A stretch of DNA of 17,866 nucleotides. It comes from Phycisphaerales bacterium UBA1926 (GTDB lineage Bacteria > Planctomycetota > Phycisphaerae > Phycisphaerales > UBA1924). Of this stretch, positions 14,189 through 17,866 are shown piece by piece (positions within the stretch are counted from its first letter, which is position 1; each line of letters begins with the position of its first letter). The translations under genes were made by a program, and so were the position numbers. A model generated the notes under the pieces. The model was not told the DNA's origin, did not search any database, and saw nothing but the letters and a program-made list of their open reading frames with translations. The DNA lies in assembly GCA_002337215.1 (NCBI GenBank), contig DDFO01000003.1, forward strand, positions 8,052-25,917, written 5' to 3'.

Positions 14189-14617
14189 ATGGCCAAAAAA
14201 GAAATCACAGCGCAGTTCAAGCTGATGGCCCCCGGCGGCCAGGCAACCCCCGCGCCCCCGCTGGGCCCGGTGCTTGGTGCCAACGGCGTGAACCCGGGTC
14301 AGTTCATCCAGCAGTTCAACGCGGCGACGGCGTCGCTGAACGGCAAGAAGGTGGGCTGCGTCGTCACGGTCTTCAGCGACCGTTCCTTCGAATTCGAGGT
14401 CAAGAGCTCACCCGCGTCGGTCCTCATCAAAGAGGCCGCGGGGGTCGAGAAGGGCTCGGGCGAGCCGCACGAGAAGTTCGTGGGGCAGATCACGCGTGAG
14501 CAGGTCAAGAAGATCGCTGAAGAGAAGATGGCCGACTTGAACTCGTTCAAGATCGAGTCGGCGATGCTGGTTATCGAAGGCACCGCGCGCTCCATGGGCG
14601 TGACGGTGGTTGACTAA
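14189..14617 (+). CDS. rplK: Ribosomal protein L11
   Basis: A 142-residue protein, the usual length. It binds the GTPase centre of 23S rRNA at the base of the L7/L12 stalk, and takes part in factor binding. The conserved proline-rich start PGGQATPAPPLGPVLG (15-30) and GVNPGQF (33-39) are present, and the C-terminal RNA-binding domain (about 75-142) carries EKMADLNS and GTARSMG. The start is the ATG at 14189 preceded by a GGAGG site that is partly in the leader stem. A GTG six codons upstream in frame is less likely. It is the first gene of the cluster; secE and nusG, its usual neighbours, are not upstream. Confidence 0.97.
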   Translation: MAKKEITAQFKLMAPGGQATPAPPLGPVLGANGVNPGQFIQQFNAATASLNGKKVGCVVTVFSDRSFEFEVKSSPASVLIKEAAGVEKGSGEPHEKFVGQITREQVKKIAEEKMADLNSFKIESAMLVIEGTARSMGVTVVD

Positions 14618-14631
14618 AGGAGGGCATGGCG

Positions 14632-15327
14632 ATGGCAAAGATGAGCAAGCGTGCCCGTGAGAACCAGGCGTTGATCCCGAGCGAGCAGCTCGAGGCCGCC
14701 GAGGCGATCAGCGCGGTCAAGAAATTCAAGGCACCCAAGTTCGACCAGTCGGTCGAGATCTGCCTGCACCTCGGTGTGGACACCAAGCAGGCGGACCAGA
14801 TGCTCCGCGGCTCGGTGAGCCTGCCCAAGGGCATCGGCAAGAACAAGCGCGTGATCGCGTTCTGTGGTGATGATGAGAAGGCGGCGGCGCTGGAAGCCGG
14901 CGCGATCAAGGCGGGCGGCGCGGGTCTGATGGAAGAAGTCGAGAAGGGCTTCTTCGATTTCGACGTCGCGATCGCGAGTCCCGACATGATGCGGGTGATC
15001 GCCAAGCTGGGTCGGGTGCTGGGTCCGAAGGGCCTGATGCCGAGCCCCAAGAACGGGACGGTGACCCCGAAGGTTGCCGAGGCCGTTGGCGAGTTCGCCG
15101 CGGGCAAGGTGGAGTACCGCACCGACAAGGGCGGCAACATCCACGCGATCATCGGCAAGATGAGCTTCGCCGAGAGCGACCTGCTGGAGAACTACACCCA
15201 CTTCTTCGAGACCATCGAGAAGATCCGTCCCAGCACGGTGAAGGGTGCCTACATCAAGAAGATCACACTCAGCGGGACGCAGACCCCCGGCGTGCAGATC
15301 AAGCCGCCGGTCGTGGCCGAGGCCTAA
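14632..15327 (+). CDS. rplA: Ribosomal protein L1
   Basis: A 231-residue protein of normal length. It binds helix 76-78 of 23S rRNA to form the mobile L1 stalk at the E site, and in E. coli also represses translation of its own operon by binding the L11 mRNA leader. The L1 signature GRVLGPKGLMPSPKNGTVT lies at about 124-142, followed by the GKVEYRTDKGGNIHAIIGK block. AGGAGG (14618-14623) is only two bases before the ATG at 14626 but eight bases before the ATG at 14632, so the second ATG is preferred. It follows rplK by 14 bases. Confidence 0.96.
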   Translation: MAKMSKRARENQALIPSEQLEAAEAISAVKKFKAPKFDQSVEICLHLGVDTKQADQMLRGSVSLPKGIGKNKRVIAFCGDDEKAAALEAGAIKAGGAGLMEEVEKGFFDFDVAIASPDMMRVIAKLGRVLGPKGLMPSPKNGTVTPKVAEAVGEFAAGKVEYRTDKGGNIHAIIGKMSFAESDLLENYTHFFETIEKIRPSTVKGAYIKKITLSGTQTPGVQIKPPVVAEA

Positions 15328-15345
15328 ACGGGAGTTGGCTCTCAG

Positions 15346-15366
15346 CTCGCGGCCCCCGCCGCGGAG
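15346..15366 (+). other. Hairpin overlapping the rplJ ribosome binding site
   Basis: CTC-GCGGC (15346-15353) pairs with GCCGC-G-GAG (15358-15366) around CCCC with one bulged G. The GGAG of the ribosome binding site sits in the closing stem, so folding would lower L10 initiation. It may be a small L10 leader, but it is much shorter than known L10 leaders. Confidence 0.35.
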
Positions 15367-15377
15367 AAAGATACGCA

Positions 15378-15920
15378 ATGAGCAAGCCTGTCAAAGAAAT
15401 CATCATGCGGGACTACCGCGACCGCCTCGGCGATATCGAGGACGTCACGGTCATCACGCTCCGCGGGATCGATGCGAACACGAACAACGAGATCCGCACC
15501 GGTCTGGCGAAGAAGGACATCAACGTCACCATCGTGCGCAACAAGCTGTTCCTCAGCGCGTTCGAGGGGACCAACCTGTCGAACCTTGAGCCGGTCCTGA
15601 ACGGCGCGAACGCGATCGCGTACGGTGCCGAGTCGGTCGTCGAGGTCGCCCGCGAGATCGTCGCGCTCGCCAAGCAGCACGAGCAGATCGAGCTGAAGGG
15701 CGCCGTCCTCGACGGCATCCTGTTCGAGGGCGACGCCGGCGTCAAGAAGCTCAGCGAGTACCCGACCAAGGACGAGGCGATCGCGCAGGACGTGACGCTG
15801 ATCCTGGGCCCGGGCCGCAAGCTGATGGGCGCCGTCAAGGGCCCCGGCGGGCGTCTTGCCGGTGTCATCAAGGCGATCGAAGAGAAGCTTGAAAAGGGCG
15901 AGGAAATCGCGAAGGTGTGA
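15378..15920 (+). CDS. rplJ: Ribosomal protein L10
   Basis: A 180-residue protein that anchors L7/L12 dimers on the 50S subunit. The N-terminal rRNA-binding part has the L10 pattern ITLRGIDANTNNEIR (30-44) and VTIVRNKLF (50-58), and the C-terminal helix that holds the L7/L12 dimers is present (about 157-180, ending in KLEKGEEIAKV). The start is the ATG at 15378, fifty bases after rplA. The ribosome binding site (GGAG) is partly paired in a small hairpin. As in other bacteria, L10 with L7/L12 may repress its own operon, but this was not shown here. Confidence 0.95.
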   Translation: MSKPVKEIIMRDYRDRLGDIEDVTVITLRGIDANTNNEIRTGLAKKDINVTIVRNKLFLSAFEGTNLSNLEPVLNGANAIAYGAESVVEVAREIVALAKQHEQIELKGAVLDGILFEGDAGVKKLSEYPTKDEAIAQDVTLILGPGRKLMGAVKGPGGRLAGVIKAIEEKLEKGEEIAKV

Positions 15921-15926
15921 GAAGAA

Positions 15927-15995
15927 GGCAATGGGGAATAGGCAGTAGGCAGTGGGGTATGAACCCATTGCCCTTTCACCACTCACCGTTGCCCG
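15927..15995. repeat. Dispersed palindromic-type repeat (GGCAATGGG family) between rplJ and rplL
   Basis: GGCAATGGG (15927-15935) recurs inverted as CCCATTGCC (15964-15972). Between them is AGGCAGTAGGCAGTGGGG, and a second, degraded arm follows (CACTCACCGTTGCCC, 15980-15994). Such short runs of GGCAGTAGGCAATAGGG type form families of non-coding dispersed repeats in some bacterial genomes; translated, they give nonsense like PTAYCLFPIAF. It is unlike the rest of the window. Only one copy lies in this window. Confidence 0.5.
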
Positions 15996-16021
15996 TTTAG
16001 ATACATCCGACACCCGACTGG

Positions 16022-16053
16022 CCCTGCGTCCCGCTGCGTGCAGCGGGACAGGG
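16022..16053 (+). other. Strong hairpin in the rplJ-rplL spacer
   Basis: GTCCCGCTG (16028-16036) pairs perfectly with CAGCGGGAC (16041-16049) around CGTG, and CCCT/AGGG (16022-16025 with 16050-16053) extends it beyond a GC bulge. There is no T run after it, so it is not an intrinsic terminator. It could be an RNase processing site or stabilise the rplL mRNA end. Confidence 0.5.
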
Positions 16054-16142
16054 TTAAAGAGTGAGCACAGGGCTCTCCCCTCTTGGGTGCGAATGCGAGT
16101 CTCGGCGGTACGCTGGGGCGGTTTGAGAAAGTTGGAATTGAT

Positions 16143-16550
16143 ATGAGCGACGAAGCAGCGAAGACATTCGACAAGAAGATCTCTGACCTGGGCGACCAGC
16201 TTGCGGGCCTGAGCCTGAAGGAAGCCGTCGATCTGGGTGACTACATGAAGGACACCTACGGCATCGAGGCCGCCGCGGGCGGCGCCGTGATGATGGCAGG
16301 CCCCGCCGACGGCGGCGGCGGCGGCGGCGAGGAAGAGAAGACCGAGTTCGACGTCGTCCTCAAGGGCGACGGCGGACAGAAGATCAAGGTCATCAAGGTT
16401 GTCCGCGAGGCGACCGGCCTGGGCCTGAAGGAAGCGAAGGAAGTCGTCGACAACCTCCCGAGCAAGGTCAAGGAAGGCCTGCCCAAGGACGAGGCCGAGG
16501 CCCTCATCGAGAAGCTCAAGGAAGTCGGCGCCGACGTCGAGCTCGCCTGA
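16143..16550 (+). CDS. rplL: Ribosomal protein L7/L12
   Basis: A 135-residue protein, the multicopy stalk protein that recruits translation GTPases. The N-terminal dimer domain (about 9-45) binds L10; a flexible hinge rich in Ala and Gly (about 43-66, with six glycines at 57-62) follows; the C-terminal domain (67-135) has [29 protein letters not shown] and the EADVELA-like end. It is slightly longer than the usual 120-130 residues because of the glycine hinge. The start is the ATG at 16143 with GGA six bases upstream; the in-frame start at 16083 is unlikely. A long spacer separates it from rplJ, and a strong terminator follows. Confidence 0.97.
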   Translation: MSDEAAKTFDKKISDLGDQLAGLSLKEAVDLGDYMKDTYGIEAAAGGAVMMAGPADGGGGGGEEEKTEFDVVLKGDGGQKIKVIKVVREATGLGLKEAKEVVDNLPSKVKEGLPKDEAEALIEKLKEVGADVELA

Positions 16551-16595
16551 TCGGCGGCTCGGGATCGATTTTTACCGACTTTGTTTGGTTTTCAC

Positions 16596-16620
16596 AAGGC
16601 CCCGCACGGGGCCTTTTTTC
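16596..16620 (+). terminator. Strong intrinsic terminator after rplL
   Basis: AAGGCCCC (16596-16603) pairs with GGGGCCTT (16608-16615) around GCAC, followed by a run of T through 16619. This is the strongest terminator in the window. It lies 46 bases after the rplL stop and ends the ribosomal-protein transcript before rpoB. Confidence 0.95.
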
Positions 16621-17272
16621 TTGAATTTTTCCGCAAGACTTCGCGTCTTCGCCCTTGACGCGCGACTAGCATTTACACTAGCCCCCCGGGAGTGGCATGC
16701 TGCACACGCAAACCCGTCCGTTCGCGGATCCAAATCGCGTTCTTTCGGCCGATGCCGGACCGCGCTCGCGGCCCGGCGGTTTTGTGCGCGGTCCGCGTAG
16801 GAAAAAGCCCTTGAAGGGTCAGCAACCCGGCGTTCCGGGATTGCGCTCCGCGAGTATCGGCCGGGGGGGCGAACAGGGTGAGCTTTTTCGGGACGATTCG
16901 GTGGGCGTGCGATTCGGCTGGAGACTGTAACAGATCAGAGCGCGGCGGCGCGAGCCGGCCGCGGAAGACCGCACAGGGCACGGGGAACGCCGTGGCGGTG
17001 GGGGAACCGTTGACGGGTCGATGCCCGGAACGATGAGCGACGACGGAAGACGGGAAGACGAGCAGGCCGCATGCCGGGCCTCGAGATGAGCATCGCGACA
17101 GGCGGACGCGGAGAGCGACCTGGGGCCTGATCGCAGCGGTGCCCGGCGGAGAGCCGGCGGGCAGTGAGATTCGACGCAGCACAACCCGGCCCCGCGACGC
17201 CGTCGAGGCACAGCATCGCGAGGAGCCGACCGGGGCCTCCGGGTCCCGCAACAGATTCGAGGGTGACGAGCT
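16621..17272 (+). other. Long non-coding leader region of rpoB
   Basis: About 650 bases with no supported gene on either strand. It must contain the rpoB promoter. TTGACG (16654-16659) and TACACT (16674-16679) resemble -35 and -10 elements but the gap between them (14 bases) is too short, so the promoter is not resolved. A hairpin and a multi-stem region occupy 16757-16889. The remaining part to 17272 is very GC-rich, shows no clear structure to me, and ends with GAGG ten bases before the rpoB ATG. Confidence 0.5.
16757..16889 (+). ncRNA. Candidate structured RNA element in the rpoB leader
   Basis: First hairpin: GGACCGCGC (16757-16765) pairs with GCGCGGTCC (16786-16794). Next, GAAAAAGC (16801-16808) can pair with GCTTTTTC (16882-16889), closing a region that contains CCCT/AGGG (16808-16811 with 16815-16818) and GCAACCCGG/CCGGGATTGC (16822-16830 with 16835-16844, one bulged A). 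A long closing stem around smaller hairpins is the layout of many cis-acting RNAs, but I recognise no known riboswitch class. It could also be random pairing in GC-rich DNA. Confidence 0.35.
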
Positions 17273-17866
17273 ATGGCGACAAAGCGCACGGTTCACGAGA
17301 GCGGCATCCCCGCGAAGACCGTTTCCGGCAAGACGATCAACGAGATCGAGGTCCGCAACTATCGCAAGCGGGGCGACGCGCTCGAGGTGCCGAACCTCAC
17401 GCAGCTCCAGACGGACGGCTACGAGCGGTTTCTGCAGCTCAACGCCGATTCGCCCCAGGACCGCGTGCAGCACTTCGGGCTCGAGGGCCTTCTCCGCGAG
17501 GTCTTCCCGATCGAGAGCTACGACGGGACGATGTCGCTCGACTACATCTCCTACGAGCTCGAGGAGCCCCGCTACACCGCCGACGAGTGCCGTGAGCTCC
17601 GCCTGACCTACGGGCTCCCGTTCAAGCTCCGCGTCCGCCTGCGCCGCGAGACCCACCCCGACCTCCCCGAAGAGGACATCTACCTGGGTGAGTTCCCGGT
17701 GCTCATGGGCGGCGGCGAATTCATCGTCAACGGTGCCGAGCGCGTCATCGTCAGCCAGCTCCACCGCTCGCCGGGTGTGGATTTCTCGATCGTGTCCAGC
17801 GAGGCCGACCGCCCGCTGCACTCGGCCCGCGTCATCCCCGAGCGCGGCTCGTGGATCGAGCTCGAG
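17273..17866 (+). CDS. rpoB: RNA polymerase beta subunit, N-terminal 198 residues (cut by window)
   Basis: The frame starting at ATG 17273 (MATKRTVHESGIPAK) stays open to the window end, giving 198 codons. The beta N-terminal region shows LQTDGYERFLQ (about 46-56), HFGLEGLLREVFPIESYDG (69-87) and the clear signature NGAERVIVSQLHRSPGV (about 154-170), which lies in the protrusion domain of the beta subunit. The rifampicin region and the catalytic parts are beyond the window. GAGG is ten bases before the ATG. In most bacteria rpoB follows rplL in the same transcript; here a strong terminator and about 650 bases come between, so rpoB seems to have its own promoter. Confidence 0.97.
   Translation, partial: MATKRTVHESGIPAKTVSGKTINEIEVRNYRKRGDALEVPNLTQLQTDGYERFLQLNADSPQDRVQHFGLEGLLREVFPIESYDGTMSLDYISYELEEPRYTADECRELRLTYGLPFKLRVRLRRETHPDLPEEDIYLGEFPVLMGGGEFIVNGAERVIVSQLHRSPGVDFSIVSSEADRPLHSARVIPERGSWIELE

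Noticed and set aside
14626..14631. First ATG as the rplA start
   Set aside because: It is only two bases from AGGAGG; the ATG six bases on has the proper spacing.
15927..15995. Short peptides encoded in the rplJ-rplL spacer (PTAYCLFPIAF type)
   Set aside because: These are translations of a non-coding repeat, not genes.
16654..16679. TTGACG and TACACT as an rpoB promoter
   Set aside because: The two hexamers are 14 bases apart, too short for a standard promoter.
16673..17821. Minus-strand open frame of 382 codons across the rpoB leader
   Set aside because: Antisense of rpoB in its first part and low-quality Arg/Pro/Ser-rich sequence in the rest.

Overview
The window reads as a piece of a high-GC bacterial chromosome, most likely a planctomycete of the Phycisphaerae group. 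The basis is inference from gene content: a secreted protein with a two-loop dockerin (DFDGNGALDLDD type), Hanks-type kinase next to a PPP-like phosphatase, duplicated TlpA-like periplasmic proteins, many small lipoproteins, and the rplK-rplA-rplJ-rplL-rpoB block. No rRNA, tRNA, CRISPR array, insertion sequence or integrase was seen.

Left part (1-7809) is almost entirely on the minus strand. Read in transcription order from the right: a SpoU/TrmH-type RNA methyltransferase (7809-6874); two tandem TlpA-like proteins that are diverged duplicates, the first (6718-5303) without a single cysteine and the second (5253-3922) keeping one WCGPC redox site; trmL (3910-3314), which overlaps a small lipoprotein gene by four bases (3317-3054) before an intrinsic terminator; a PGRP/Amidase_2 protein (2845-2165) followed by its own terminator; then a soluble serine/threonine kinase (1860-943) and, 34 bases on, a calcineurin-like phosphatase (from 908 to the window edge) that seems to start at ATC behind a perfect AGGAGG.

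Middle part (7991-13956): uppP (undecaprenyl-diphosphatase) diverges from the methyltransferase. A compact, more AT-rich three-gene unit follows (8950-12070): a secreted dockerin protein split by a frameshift, an HExxH lipoprotein translationally coupled to it (TGATG), and a secreted helical protein. This looks like accessory exported machinery and is the least explained part of the window. A lipoprotein gene converges on it from the right, and a secreted His/Gly/Tyr-rich protein with a helical-repeat tail follows.

Right part (14127-17866) is the ribosomal protein/RNA polymerase cluster: L11, L1, L10, L7/L12, and the first 198 codons of rpoB. Three non-coding points stand out: a nested stem leader touching the L11 ribosome binding site, a dispersed-repeat-like insertion plus a strong hairpin between L10 and L7/L12, and a strong intrinsic terminator after L7/L12 followed by a roughly 650-base rpoB leader that contains a candidate structured RNA. 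Thus rpoB is probably transcribed largely from its own promoter, unlike the classical rplJL-rpoBC arrangement.
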